Assembly: GCF_900111485.1 (NCBI RefSeq)
Contig: NZ_FOIC01000023.1
Span: 1-40,049, forward strand
DNA: 40,049 bases
Direction: 5' to 3'
Source: Natrinema hispanicum
Lineage (GTDB): Archaea > Halobacteriota > Halobacteria > Halobacteriales > Natrialbaceae
Made by a program: the position numbers and the translations under genes. Below are positions 17,997 to 26,179 of this stretch, in pieces. Positions within the stretch are counted from its first letter, which is position 1, and each line of letters opens with the position of its first letter. The notes below the pieces were generated by a model. The model saw nothing but the letters and a program-made list of their open reading frames with translations, was not told where the DNA came from and ran no database searches.

Positions 17997-18760
17997 TCAC
18001 CATCTGGAACGGTATCTTCCAGCTCGCCAGACGGTTCGAACGCGGCATCAAAGAAAGCGACTTCCAGTTCGACCGTCCGCTCGAAAAGCCGTGCCAGTCG
18101 TTGCTGTCGTCGTTGCGATGCGGCCGCGCCCTCTCGATCCAGTTCCGTCCGGAGCCAGGAGACGAACTCGTCGAACGCGGGATTGTCGTGGATGGTGACC
18201 CACTCTGAAAGGTAGTCCCGGCCCGGTAGCTCAGCCCCCATGCCGGCCCACGACCAATAGATCCACTCGGCCGGGACGAGAACTGCAAGGGTTTCTGCAT
18301 AGCCACCCTCCCGTGCGGCACGCTCGAGCAGGTCCTGTAATGCTCGCGTCACCGGCTGTAGCGGGGGATCGGTTCGCTCGGCAGCGGCTACCTCGAGTGC
18401 GTCAAAGGATCGCTCGAAATAGTCGTCCTCGTCGTCGGTGAGTGTCCCGAGGAAGTCCGCGAGCCGGGACTTGGCAGCCATCGAGGGTGCATCGCCGAGT
18501 GCGTGGCCGAAGGTCCCGACTAATGTCTCGAGGAAGGCGTAGTCTTGGATGAGATACCGACGAAATACCGCGTCGTCGAGCGTCCCGTCGCGTAGTTCCT
18601 CGGTAAACCGGTGTTCGGTCGCACCGGTCCAGTCGGGCTCAGAACGCGCCCGACACCACTCGGTAAACTGCGGTCCGTCGCTGTTCGCGCCATCGCTGGA
18701 CTCAGATTCGACGGTCGCAGCGTACTCCTCGAACGTGTCGGCGACGGAATCGCCGCTCAT
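17993..18760 (-). CDS. TenA-family protein lacking the catalytic Cys (TenA_E type)
   Basis: A helical TenA/PQQC-fold protein of 255 residues. I chose the ATG at 18760 because it overlaps the upstream TenA stop in a classic ATGA; an in-frame start at 18769 would add three residues. Shared TenA features are FRRYLIQDYAFLETLVGTFGHAL, containing the conserved Asp, and FERTVELEVAFFDAAF at the end. Where TenA_C proteins have LLPC, this one has VLVPAEWIYWSW, an Ala-Glu in place of the nucleophile. TenA_E members elsewhere take part in aminopyrimidine salvage with a Glu-based mechanism. An acidic linker (residues about 10-35) extends the N-terminus. Pairing with a Cys-type paralog suggests two successive steps or a hetero-oligomer. 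Confidence 0.8.
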   Translation of the reverse strand: MSGDSVADTFEEYAATVESESSDGANSDGPQFTEWCRARSEPDWTGATEHRFTEELRDGTLDDAVFRRYLIQDYAFLETLVGTFGHALGDAPSMAAKSRLADFLGTLTDDEDDYFERSFDALEVAAAERTDPPLQPVTRALQDLLERAAREGGYAETLAVLVPAEWIYWSWAGMGAELPGRDYLSEWVTIHDNPAFDEFVSWLRTELDREGAAASQRRQQRLARLFERTVELEVAFFDAAFEPSGELEDTVPDGD

Positions 18761-19422
18761 ATCGACCACTCCTCCTGTCGCCAGGCGGCGTCCCAGAAGC
18801 GGTACTCATACCGTGCGGAGGTCCGGAACAGTTCGCGGTAGCGGTCACGCTCGTCGGGAGTCGACTCGGCCCACACCTCGTCCATCAGGTCCTTACACCA
18901 CTCGGTGAGTTCCGTGAATTCCTCGCCGGCGTACATATCGATCCACTCGGCGTACCCCTCGTGGTCGGGCCGGCCCCGATCTGCCAGTCGCTTCCCGGTG
19001 ACGTTGAACCCCCACATGCACGGCAGCAGTGCGGCGATCAGGTCACCGAAACTCCCCGTCGCCGCAGTCCGGACGAGGAAATCGGTGTACCCCTGCGTCG
19101 TCGGCGACGGCTCGGTCGTTTCCAGTTCGGCCTCGCTGATCCCGAAGGTCTCGGCATAGGCACGGTGCAGGTCCATTTCGGTGTTGATCGTCGAATCCAG
19201 CAACTCGGCGAACGTTCCCATCCGCTCAAGGTCGGGAGCCATCGCCGCGCCGTGGGCGAACACGCGGGCGTATTCGATCAGGTAGACGTAGTCCTGACGG
19301 ACCCAATAGCGGAAGGGCGCTTCATCGAGCGTTCCCTCCCCGAGCTGGGAGACCATCGGGTGCTCGAGGATCGCCTCCCAGATCGGGTCCCCGATCGTGG
19401 ACAGTTCATCAGTGGCGCGCAT
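18757..19422 (-). CDS. tenA: Aminopyrimidine aminohydrolase / thiaminase II (TenA)
   Basis: A 221-residue TenA of normal length with the family's active-site residues at nearly the numbering of Bacillus TenA: Asp44 in YWVRQDYVYL, Cys135 in AALLPCMWGF and Glu206 in RYEYRFWDAAW. The enzyme hydrolyses aminomethyl-pyrimidine from degraded thiamin to HMP, and can cleave thiamin slowly, allowing salvage of the pyrimidine for thiamin synthesis. It is first in a four-gene reverse operon with overlapping starts and stops. A TATA-like TTATAA (19448-19453, read on the minus strand) lies about 28 nt ahead of the ATG, predicting a leaderless mRNA. Confidence 0.87.
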   Translation of the reverse strand: MRATDELSTIGDPIWEAILEHPMVSQLGEGTLDEAPFRYWVRQDYVYLIEYARVFAHGAAMAPDLERMGTFAELLDSTINTEMDLHRAYAETFGISEAELETTEPSPTTQGYTDFLVRTAATGSFGDLIAALLPCMWGFNVTGKRLADRGRPDHEGYAEWIDMYAGEEFTELTEWCKDLMDEVWAESTPDERDRYRELFRTSARYEYRFWDAAWRQEEWSI

Positions 19423-19447
19423 ACGTGCTCATGGGTGCTTTGCCGAC

Positions 19448-19481
19448 TTATAACTTCATAATATAGGCCGGTTATCGACCG
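19448..19481 (-). promoter_or_regulatory. Promoter of the tenA operon with an upstream dyad
   Basis: On the minus strand a TATA-like TTATAA (19448-19453) is centred about 28 nt before the tenA ATG. About 20 nt further upstream lies the palindrome CGGTTATCGACCG (19469-19481; arms CGGT/ACCG). It could be an operator for a thiamin-responsive regulator. No TPP-riboswitch core was found in the leader. Confidence 0.4.
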
Positions 19482-19630
19482 CCTGAACATACTGAAAACT
19501 GTTATCGCGGCGGTTGGCTGTCTACGTCGGGACACGAAAACGGTGTGGCGTCTGTACAGGGTCGCAGAACGAGACAGCCGAGATCGAGACCAGACGGCGT
19601 TGACATCATTGCGGCGTCGTCTGGCCACTA

Positions 19631-19690
19631 TTAATAACTCGAATTTGCTTGCACCCAATTATAAATAAGATAAGCACAGTAGTTAATAAC
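19631..19690 (+). promoter_or_regulatory. Promoter region of the COG0523 GTPase gene
   Basis: A TATA-like TTATAAAT (19659-19666) stands about 27-30 nt ahead of the ATG at 19693, the spacing of a leaderless haloarchaeal transcript. The octamer TTAATAAC occurs twice in direct orientation, at 19631-19638 and 19683-19690, flanking the box. It could be a regulator site, but with such A/T-rich sequence chance is possible. Confidence 0.4.
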
Positions 19691-19692
19691 AG

Positions 19693-20973
19693 ATGACTCG
19701 AGAGACGATTCCCGTCACCGTGCTGAGCGGCACTCTCGGCGCGGGGAAGACGACCGTGTTGAACAACCTGCTGAACACGCGAACGGATCTGGACATCGCG
19801 GTGCTCGTCAACGATATGGGTGAGGTAAACGTCGATGCCGACCGCGTTGCCGAACACTCCGACATCTCGGAGGACGACGAGGAACTGGTGGAGTTATCAA
19901 ATGGCTGTATCTGCTGTGAACTCCGTGGAGACCTGCTCGACGCACTCGCAAAGCTCGCACAGGCACGCGACTTCGACTACCTCGTCATCGAATCCACTGG
20001 GGTCGCCGAACCACTTCCAGTCGCCCAGACGCTCACGATGGGGTTCGACCAGTCGGATCTCGATCCGACCGCGTTCTACGAGGAGACCGGCATCGAAGTG
20101 ATGGACTACTACGAACTCGACACGACGGTGACCGTCGTCGACGCCCACCAGTTCTGGACGACGTTCGACTCAAAAGAATCGCTGATGGACGGCGACACCG
20201 AAAAGGACCTCGGGAACCTGCTCGTCGAACAGATCGAGTTCTGTGACATGCTCCTGTTGAACAAGTGTGACCTCGTCGACGCCGAGACGCTCGCGGAAAT
20301 CGAGGAAATGCTCTCCGTGCTCCAACCGCGGGCGGAGATCGTCCGGACCGAACACGGGAACGTCGACCCGGAACTGATCTTGGATACAGGTCGGTTCGAC
20401 CTCGAGGAAGCGAGTCAGTCGGCCGGCTGGCTGCAGGAGCTGCGAGAGCCCCACGAGTCCGCTGAGGACGAACACGGCGTTACCTCGTTCGTCTACTCGT
20501 CGCGGCGTCCCTTCCATCCCGAACGGTTCGCAGAGTTACTCGACTCGCTTCCTACGAACGTCGTCCGGTCGAAGGGACACTTCTGGCTGGCTGGACGAGC
20601 GGAAATCGCGCTAGAGTTGAACGTCGCCGGGCAGTCGATCCGAATCACGCCAGCTGGCAGGTGGATTGCGTCCCTTCCACCTGAAGAGCGCGAGGCCTAC
20701 ATCGAAGACAATCCGGGGCTCGCGGATGTCTGGGACGAGACGTGGGGCGACAGAGGGACCCAGCTCGTTCTCATCGGCACCGAGATGGACCACGATGCCC
20801 TCCGTAGTGACCTCGACGACGCGACGCTGACCGACGAAGAGATGGATGCCGACTGGACTGCCTTCGAGGACCGCTTCCCAACGTTTGGTGGCGAAGAAAA
20901 CGCCGAAGACGCGACCGAACAGGACGACCAGACGAGTGAGGATCAAGCCGAAGAGATCGGCCTGTCGGGCTAA
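19693..20973 (+). CDS. COG0523 G3E GTPase, probable zinc metallochaperone
   Basis: A 426-residue CobW/COG0523 protein. The N-terminal GTPase domain has the P-loop SGTLGAGKTT (12-21), the hallmark metal motif GCICCELRGD (Cys72-x-Cys74-Cys75), the Walker B-like ESTGVAEP, and the base-recognition motif LLNKCDLVD. The C-terminal CobW_C domain contains RPFHPERFAELLDSL and SKGHFWLAGR. The tail after about residue 395 is very acidic. Members load metal, often zinc, onto client proteins and are made under zinc starvation. A zinc ABC operon faces it about 1.6 kb away, which supports a zinc role. The 88-residue gene follows after 2 nt. Confidence 0.85.
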   Translation: MTRETIPVTVLSGTLGAGKTTVLNNLLNTRTDLDIAVLVNDMGEVNVDADRVAEHSDISEDDEELVELSNGCICCELRGDLLDALAKLAQARDFDYLVIESTGVAEPLPVAQTLTMGFDQSDLDPTAFYEETGIEVMDYYELDTTVTVVDAHQFWTTFDSKESLMDGDTEKDLGNLLVEQIEFCDMLLLNKCDLVDAETLAEIEEMLSVLQPRAEIVRTEHGNVDPELILDTGRFDLEEASQSAGWLQELREPHESAEDEHGVTSFVYSSRRPFHPERFAELLDSLPTNVVRSKGHFWLAGRAEIALELNVAGQSIRITPAGRWIASLPPEEREAYIEDNPGLADVWDETWGDRGTQLVLIGTEMDHDALRSDLDDATLTDEEMDADWTAFEDRFPTFGGEENAEDATEQDDQTSEDQAEEIGLSG

Positions 20974-20975
20974 CG

Positions 20976-21242
20976 ATGCCGTCGCCACGCTCGCTCTTTC
21001 AGACGGCCGTCGATGCAAACGTGCCGCGCCAGACACGCGAGGCCGCGATCAATGGGCTTGCCATGGCGGGTGCGACGACGCAACTTCGCGTCATCGCGGT
21101 CACGAGCGGTCTCGCCGGACCGTATCGGCGGCAGGCACTGTCTGCACTCGATCTGTGTGGAGCGACCGACGAACTCGACCGACTCGCTGCCGACTCGAGC
21201 CTTCACCGATCGCTCCGAAAACAGGCTGAAGCGTTGGTGTAG
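20976..21242 (+). CDS. Small helical HEAT-like protein coupled to the GTPase
   Basis: An 88-residue protein starting 2 nt after the GTPase stop, so almost surely co-translated. It consists of two or three helical repeats (QTREAAINGLAMAGATTQL; GPYRRQALSALDLCGATDEL; SLRKQAEALV) spaced like short HEAT/PBS-lyase repeats. It has one Cys and no metal motif. Such scaffolds mediate protein contacts, so it may help the GTPase find its client or partner. I do not recognise a named family. It is convergent with the FAD oxidoreductase gene, about 107 nt away. Confidence 0.68.
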   Translation: MPSPRSLFQTAVDANVPRQTREAAINGLAMAGATTQLRVIAVTSGLAGPYRRQALSALDLCGATDELDRLAADSSLHRSLRKQAEALV

Positions 21243-21348
21243 TCCCGCTTCTCGCGGTTTGCTTTTCGTCGCGTTGTAACTGAAGATCGCAGTTACGATA
21301 TCGGCGCAGTCGAGAGAACACAGCGGGCGAAGATTACGGACACCCCCT

Positions 21349-22596
21349 TCAAGTGGGGTGTGCAGGTTCAACTGCGGTTCGGCGCTGTCCCCGCGAATCT
21401 GGACACCTCGCGAGGAGTCGCTCAGCAACTCGACGCGCGCCGACGATGTTCCGAGCCAGTGGTCCGACTGTTGTCTCCGCGAGTTTCCCCGCGACAGATA
21501 CCCTCGAGTCGGTGCCGTCGGTTCGTCGCCAGGCGAGTGTCCGATCGTTGAGGACGGGAAAGCCGTTTGCACCGCGCTCGAGGCCGAGCGTCTCGGCGGT
21601 CTGGCTGACCAGCGGATGGTTGGGTGCCGGCTCGAGGCCCGTCGCAAGCAGGACTTGTGCGTTCGCTGTGGACGCGCCGTCAGCGAACCGGACGAGCAAG
21701 CCATCGTCGGTGGCGTGGGCGCATGCAATCTCGCCGAGACGGATTGTAAGGGAACCACGATCACGGGCATCGGTCAGTTGGTCCATGACGTAAGGCGGAA
21801 TCGTCGCGTCGTTTCTGGCATTTCGGATTCGGTCGTGTCGTGCCTGAGAACCGGCTGGGAGCGTGTGGAGGTGGGTCTCGATATGTCCCCAGTTGATCCA
21901 GTATGGGTCGGCCTCCGGGAGTGCTGTCTGCAAGTCGTGTCGAGAAAGGAGTGTTACGTGCGTCTGTTCAGCGAGGCGACACGCGAGCTGTGCGGCTGTG
22001 ATGCCGCCACCGACGATGATCGTCGTGCCATCGACCCCTGTCGCCGCCATCGGATCGAATCCGTCATCCCAGACGTGAGCGAGGGGCGCGGTGTCTGGCA
22101 CTGTCGCCGTCCACTCCGGGTGCGTCGGCTGCGGACCGAGCCCGAGAGCGAGAACGACGCGACGAGTATCAAACGCCCCATCATCCGTCTCGACTCGAAG
22201 GGAGTCTCTGGAGCCCGGATCCGTAATAGCGCTCACTGTTCCCTGGACGTGACAGTCAGCAAGGCTGTGGCGGTCGATAACATATCTGGCATGGTCGAGA
22301 AAGAGGTCGAGGGTGGGCCGGTTCGGGTAGTCGTTGGTCGCAACGAGTTCGTCCTCACGGTCGTGTCCCGTTGCGAACGTCTCAAGCGAGAACGGCTCGG
22401 TATCGATGTGGTGGACGAACGACGAACGGAGCGTCTGCATGCCACACTGTCGCGCTTTGGTGGCGAACGATGCGAGCAACTCTTCTTGGGGGTCGATGAT
22501 CCGGAGGTCGTCGTGCGTGTAGCCGCCGCTATCGAGGAGGTAATTTGCGAGACAGGTTCCGTGAACGCCGCCGCCGATGATGACGTACTCGTACAT
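21349..22596 (-). CDS. FAD/NAD(P)-binding oxidoreductase at the end of the zinc-uptake operon
   Basis: A 415-residue flavoprotein from the ATG at 22596 (MYEYVIIGGGVHGTCLANYL). The longer frame from 22671 overlaps znuB and adds only Ser/Thr-rich sequence, so it is not used. A second dinucleotide fold is visible in TTIIVGGGITAAQLACRLAEQ (about 195-215). The overall pattern resembles the FAD/NAD(P)-binding proteins related to SidA/YpdA-type N-hydroxylating monooxygenases. The substrate is unknown. The gene starts 37 nt after znuB on the same strand, suggesting it belongs to the metal regulon, perhaps acting on a metal ligand or cell thiol; that is inference. Confidence 0.78.
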   Translation of the reverse strand: MYEYVIIGGGVHGTCLANYLLDSGGYTHDDLRIIDPQEELLASFATKARQCGMQTLRSSFVHHIDTEPFSLETFATGHDREDELVATNDYPNRPTLDLFLDHARYVIDRHSLADCHVQGTVSAITDPGSRDSLRVETDDGAFDTRRVVLALGLGPQPTHPEWTATVPDTAPLAHVWDDGFDPMAATGVDGTTIIVGGGITAAQLACRLAEQTHVTLLSRHDLQTALPEADPYWINWGHIETHLHTLPAGSQARHDRIRNARNDATIPPYVMDQLTDARDRGSLTIRLGEIACAHATDDGLLVRFADGASTANAQVLLATGLEPAPNHPLVSQTAETLGLERGANGFPVLNDRTLAWRRTDGTDSRVSVAGKLAETTVGPLARNIVGARRVAERLLARCPDSRGQRRTAVEPAHPT

Positions 22597-22633
22597 TGGA
22601 TTTCGGTCGGTGATTGTTGGGTGGCTGTGTGCG

Positions 22634-23698
22634 CTACTGCTGCTCGTCGCCGCCGTCAGCCTCGAGGACATCTCGGGACCGGCCGGCTTGACGTCGATTC
22701 GACGGGTTCAGTGCACGGAGTGAAGCGTCAGCAGGGAGCTTTCGGACGATGAGGACGACTGTATACACCGCAATCGCCGCGACGACGATCGATCCGCCGG
22801 CGGCAATGCCGTAGACGTACGAGAGGGTGACGCCGGCAATCGCCGCGAACTCGGCGGCGAGTATTGCGAGAAGAATGGAATGTTTGAAACTCCGTGCAAC
22901 GAGCGCTGCGGTGGCAACCGGAACGACGAGCATTGCTGCCACGAGGATGACACCCATGATCTGCATCGCACTGACCACGACCAGCGCCGTGAGGACGACC
23001 ATGAGTCGCTTGTAGCGTCTGACGCCGAGTCGTACCGCGCGAGCGGCCGTCGCATCGAAGGTGACGTACAACAGTGGCCGATACGCCAGCGTGACAAGCC
23101 CGCCGACGAAGACGCACATGAAGACGAGACGCCCGACGTCACCTTTCGATACGGTCGCCAGACTTCCAAATAGGTAGGCGTCGATCCCGACGGCGATACC
23201 GCCATCGGTCGCGGTAATGAGGATGCTCCCGACCGCGAATCCGCCGGTCAGTACGATCGCCAGCGACGTGTCGGTATACGCGCCGGCGTGTTCGACTAGC
23301 AACTCGACGAGGAGGGCCGTGACGACCGCGACAATAAACGCGGTCAGCAGCGGCGACAGCGACAGCTCGAACGTCGCGTTGAGAAACAGGCCGACGGCGA
23401 CGCCGGCGAATGCAGTGTGTGCGAGCGTATCGCTGATCATCGATATTTCGCGATGCACGAGGAAAGTACCGACGAGCGGCCCGATCACAGCAACACAGAC
23501 GGCAGCGAGGTATGCTCGCTGCATGTAGGGATAGCCGAGCATCGGAACACCGAGGACCTCGGCGAGAAGCCCCATCGCTGCACCGTAGACGTCCTCGAGG
23601 AACCACTCGAAGAGTCCAGCCAGTTCCCCGAGGAGCCATCCGAGCATCGACATCCTCTCGACTGTCGTTTCAGGTACGGGTGATGGTTGTGGGGTCAT
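22634..23698 (-). CDS. znuB: Zinc/manganese ABC transporter permease (ZnuB type)
   Basis: A 354-residue ABC-3 family permease with about eight membrane helices, from RAYLAAVCVAVIGPLVGTFLV to VVAAIAVYTVVLIVRKL. The family segment VHREISMISDTLAHTAFAGVAVGLFL, which contacts the ATPase, is intact. So is the region AVRLGVRRYKRLMVVLTALVVVSAMQIMGVILVAAMLVVP. It carries metal across the membrane from the ZnuA-like receptor. The N-terminal extension of some 50 residues contains an extra amphipathic or hydrophobic stretch (GWLLGELAGLFEWFLEDVYG) not found in short homologs. It starts 2 nt after the ATPase gene. Metal choice between Zn and Mn cannot be fixed from the permease itself; the His-rich receptor favours zinc. 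Confidence 0.88.
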   Translation of the reverse strand: MTPQPSPVPETTVERMSMLGWLLGELAGLFEWFLEDVYGAAMGLLAEVLGVPMLGYPYMQRAYLAAVCVAVIGPLVGTFLVHREISMISDTLAHTAFAGVAVGLFLNATFELSLSPLLTAFIVAVVTALLVELLVEHAGAYTDTSLAIVLTGGFAVGSILITATDGGIAVGIDAYLFGSLATVSKGDVGRLVFMCVFVGGLVTLAYRPLLYVTFDATAARAVRLGVRRYKRLMVVLTALVVVSAMQIMGVILVAAMLVVPVATAALVARSFKHSILLAILAAEFAAIAGVTLSYVYGIAAGGSIVVAAIAVYTVVLIVRKLPADASLRALNPSNRRQAGRSRDVLEADGGDEQQ

Positions 23699-23700
23699 GG

Positions 23701-24474
23701 TCAGTGGTCGTGGTGAATGACGTGTTGATCGGTGCCGTACGCAGCTGCGAGTGTATCGGTCGAGACGAATTCGTCCGGATCCCCATCGAAATACAGTCGG
23801 CGATTAAGACACGCGATCTCGGTCGCGTACGTCGTGACGACGCCGATATCGTGTTCAATGAGGATAACCGTCAGCCCAGTCGCGTTGAGCGTATGAAGGA
23901 GGTGATAGAACTCCTCCCGGGACTCTGCGTCCACGCCGACGGTCGGTTCGTCCAGAACCAAGAGATCCGCCTCCGAGGCCAGCGCACGGGCGATGAAAAC
24001 CCGCTGGCGCTGGCCGCCAGAGAGACGGCCGACGCGCCGCGACGCGAGATCCGTAATGCCGACTCGGTCCATCGCATCCTCGATCGCACGGCGATCCGCC
24101 CGTGAAAACCGGCCGACGAGCCGGTGGGGGTATCGCCCCATCGTGACCGCTTCGCGCACCGTCACCGGCATATCGCGTGCCGTCTCGGTGACGTTCTGTG
24201 CGACGTATCCGACACGTTTGCCATCGTCAAACTCGTGAGCACGGTCGCCGAAAAGCGTCACCGATCCCGTATCCGGTCGTTTGAGACCGAGCATGAGCTC
24301 GAGGAGCGTACTTTTGCCGCTCCCGTTGGGACCGACGAGCCCGAGAAACGTTCCCGGTTCGACGTCGATCGAGACGTCCTCGAGGACCGGCCGCTCACCG
24401 TAGCGAAACGACACCTCGTTGACGCTGATGATCGGATCCGCTGGGTGCCGTTCGGTCGCTGTTTCGGTTGTCAT
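23701..24474 (-). CDS. znuC: Zinc/manganese ABC transporter ATPase (ZnuC type)
   Basis: A 257-residue ABC ATPase with all motifs: Walker A GPNGSGKST, Q-loop VGYVAQNV, signature RLSGGQRQRV, Walker B LLVLDEPTVGVD and the H-loop IEHDIGVV. The start at 24474 (MTTETATERHP) is chosen because it overlaps the stop of the 73-residue gene in an ATGA; the frame to 24522 would extend back into that gene. The C-terminus is His-rich (HVIHHDH), unusual for an ATPase and possibly a metal-sensing tail. It powers uptake through the adjacent permease. Confidence 0.88.
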   Translation of the reverse strand: MTTETATERHPADPIISVNEVSFRYGERPVLEDVSIDVEPGTFLGLVGPNGSGKSTLLELMLGLKRPDTGSVTLFGDRAHEFDDGKRVGYVAQNVTETARDMPVTVREAVTMGRYPHRLVGRFSRADRRAIEDAMDRVGITDLASRRVGRLSGGQRQRVFIARALASEADLLVLDEPTVGVDAESREEFYHLLHTLNATGLTVILIEHDIGVVTTYATEIACLNRRLYFDGDPDEFVSTDTLAAAYGTDQHVIHHDH

Positions 24475-24692
24475 CGCATGTCCTCGAGATCGACGAACGC
24501 GTCGCCGTGGGCTGTTATCCACGCCGTCGTCCGATACGGGGCGGCCACATCCGGCGGGTAGATCGTACAGGCCGATCGTCCCGTCGTCCCGACGACGACC
24601 GCCAGCAGTCCCGCACGCGATGAGTCAGTCGCCCCTGGTTCTGCCGATCCGGTCCACTCCGGTTCGGAATCGGTCGGCACTGAGTCGCTCAT
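24471..24692 (-). CDS. 73-residue acidic protein inside the zinc-uptake operon
   Basis: A small gene between znuA and znuC, overlapping both: its ATG shares a base with the znuA TAA (TAATG at 24694-24690) and its TGA overlaps the znuC ATG (ATGA). The N-terminal 25 residues are acidic and probably disordered. The rest forms a short beta-rich unit (AGLLAVVVGTTGRSACTIYP, then YRTTAWITAHGDAFVDLEDMR). The ending resembles a small halobacterial domain of unknown function (I tentatively recall DUF7511), whose members sit beside many kinds of genes. No metal motif beyond one Cys and one His is present. The double overlap makes a real, co-translated gene very likely; its role is unknown. Confidence 0.75.
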   Translation of the reverse strand: MSDSVPTDSEPEWTGSAEPGATDSSRAGLLAVVVGTTGRSACTIYPPDVAAPYRTTAWITAHGDAFVDLEDMR

Positions 24693-26146
24693 TACGCGTC
24701 GAGGGCCTCCGTCAGCGTCTCGAGGTTGATGTTCTCCATAATCTCGACGTATCCCCAGCCCTCATCGGCCCACTCTTGGGTCTGTCCGGGGATCGGCGTC
24801 AGTGGGAGCACGTCCGTTGCGTCGGTCTCTTCGACGAGTTGCTCCGCTGCTGTCTGCGATTCGAGCGGATCCGCACAGACGTACTCGAGGTCGTGCTCCG
24901 CGATGACCTCCTGTGCTCGTTCGATATCTTTCGGGGTGGGCTGGTCATCCGGCGAGAGACCGGTAAGCGTCTGCACGTCGAACTCGTAGCGTTGTCCGAG
25001 ATACTGGAATGCGTTGTGTCCGGCGACGAACACGACGTCTTTGGACGCGTTCTGGAGTTTAGATTGGAACGCGTCGTCGAGTTCGTCCAGCCTGGTGCTG
25101 TACGCGTCGGCGTTTTCGGTATACGCCTCGGTATTGTCGCCGTCGACATCGGCGAAGCTGTCGCGGATGGTCTCGACCGCCTGTTTGGCGCGCATTGGAT
25201 CGAGCCAGAAGTGGGGATCGCGACTGCTGGCGTGGTCGTGATCGTGACCGTCTTCCTCGGCCGCGTGCGCTTCCTCGTCGCTACCGGCGTGATCGTGGTC
25301 GTCCGCAGTTCCGTGATCGTGCTCGCCGTCGTCATGAGAGACTCCCTCCGCTAGCACCGTTACAGACGACCCGGTGTCATCGGTAAGCTCGAGCGTGACA
25401 GTCCCGGATTCGGTGTGAACCACGTAGTATTCCGCCATACTGTCGCAACTCTCGACGCTGTGGGCTTCGTGAACGACGGAACCTGAAGTCGGGTGAACGG
25501 TGTCGTGGGTGTCCGTGAAGAACGCGTACTCACCGCCCTCGTCGGCTTCGAAAGCAACGTAGCCGGTCTCTTCGGGAAGTTCGACGGCGTACGGCTGGTG
25601 GGTTTGTGAGAACGTCGCCGCGTTCGCTGCAGACGGAGCTGCGGTGAGTGAGTCCGTATCGCCGTCTTCCATATGGCCACACGCGTGAGACACCGCGTGA
25701 CTGTCGAGGGGGTCGTCACTGTGTGCGACGTCGTGACCGTGGTCATCCTCTCCACCGTGGTCGTGACCGCCCTCAAGGAGGGATATCCCCTCGCCAACGG
25801 CCACGGTTTGCACGTTGGCGTCGTCGTCTTGAACGCTATGGACGAGGTCGTCAGCCCAGGGCTGGAACCCCTCCATCCCGTGGATGAACAGATCGGACTC
25901 GAGAATCGTCCCTTGGACCTTCGGACCCGGTTCCCAGCCGTGTCCGTGCTGTCCGATTGGGACGAGCGTCTCTGCGGTCGCAGTATCGCCTGCGACCTTG
26001 CTCGCAAAATCCCCGAATACGAAAAAGGATGACTGTGCCACTGTCCCGTCGCTGCCCGAAGAATCCGAGAGACATCCTGCGACCGTCCCGAGCGTGGCTG
26101 CTCCAAGGCTCGTTGCAATAACTTGCCGGCGGGTATGTTGCGACAT
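24692..26146 (-). CDS. znuA: Zinc-binding lipoprotein receptor (ZnuA type) with an inserted beta domain
   Basis: A 484-residue cluster-A-I receptor, far longer than the usual 300-330. A Tat-type lipoprotein signal (RRQVIATSLGAATLGTVAGC, lipid Cys25) anchors it outside the cell. The first lobe contains VPIGQHGHGWEP (metal His) and HGMEGFQPW. The second begins DPHFWLDPMRA (His312) and continues with VAGHNAFQYLGQRY (metal His) and CADPLES (metal Asp). Between the lobes, where other ZnuA proteins have one His-rich loop, there are two His/Asp-rich stretches (about 128-158 and 271-305) with a beta-rich domain of about 100 residues between them. His-rich loops are thought to collect zinc. It is first gene of the operon. 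Confidence 0.87.
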   Translation of the reverse strand: MSQHTRRQVIATSLGAATLGTVAGCLSDSSGSDGTVAQSSFFVFGDFASKVAGDTATAETLVPIGQHGHGWEPGPKVQGTILESDLFIHGMEGFQPWADDLVHSVQDDDANVQTVAVGEGISLLEGGHDHGGEDDHGHDVAHSDDPLDSHAVSHACGHMEDGDTDSLTAAPSAANAATFSQTHQPYAVELPEETGYVAFEADEGGEYAFFTDTHDTVHPTSGSVVHEAHSVESCDSMAEYYVVHTESGTVTLELTDDTGSSVTVLAEGVSHDDGEHDHGTADDHDHAGSDEEAHAAEEDGHDHDHASSRDPHFWLDPMRAKQAVETIRDSFADVDGDNTEAYTENADAYSTRLDELDDAFQSKLQNASKDVVFVAGHNAFQYLGQRYEFDVQTLTGLSPDDQPTPKDIERAQEVIAEHDLEYVCADPLESQTAAEQLVEETDATDVLPLTPIPGQTQEWADEGWGYVEIMENINLETLTEALDA

Positions 26147-26179
26147 CTGTTGCTAAGTCTGACCCACTAGATAATAATA

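Noticed and set aside
19423-19500. TPP riboswitch ahead of the tenA operon
   Set aside because: The conserved CUGAGA and related core sequences are absent, and the promoter position predicts a leaderless mRNA with no room for a riboswitch.
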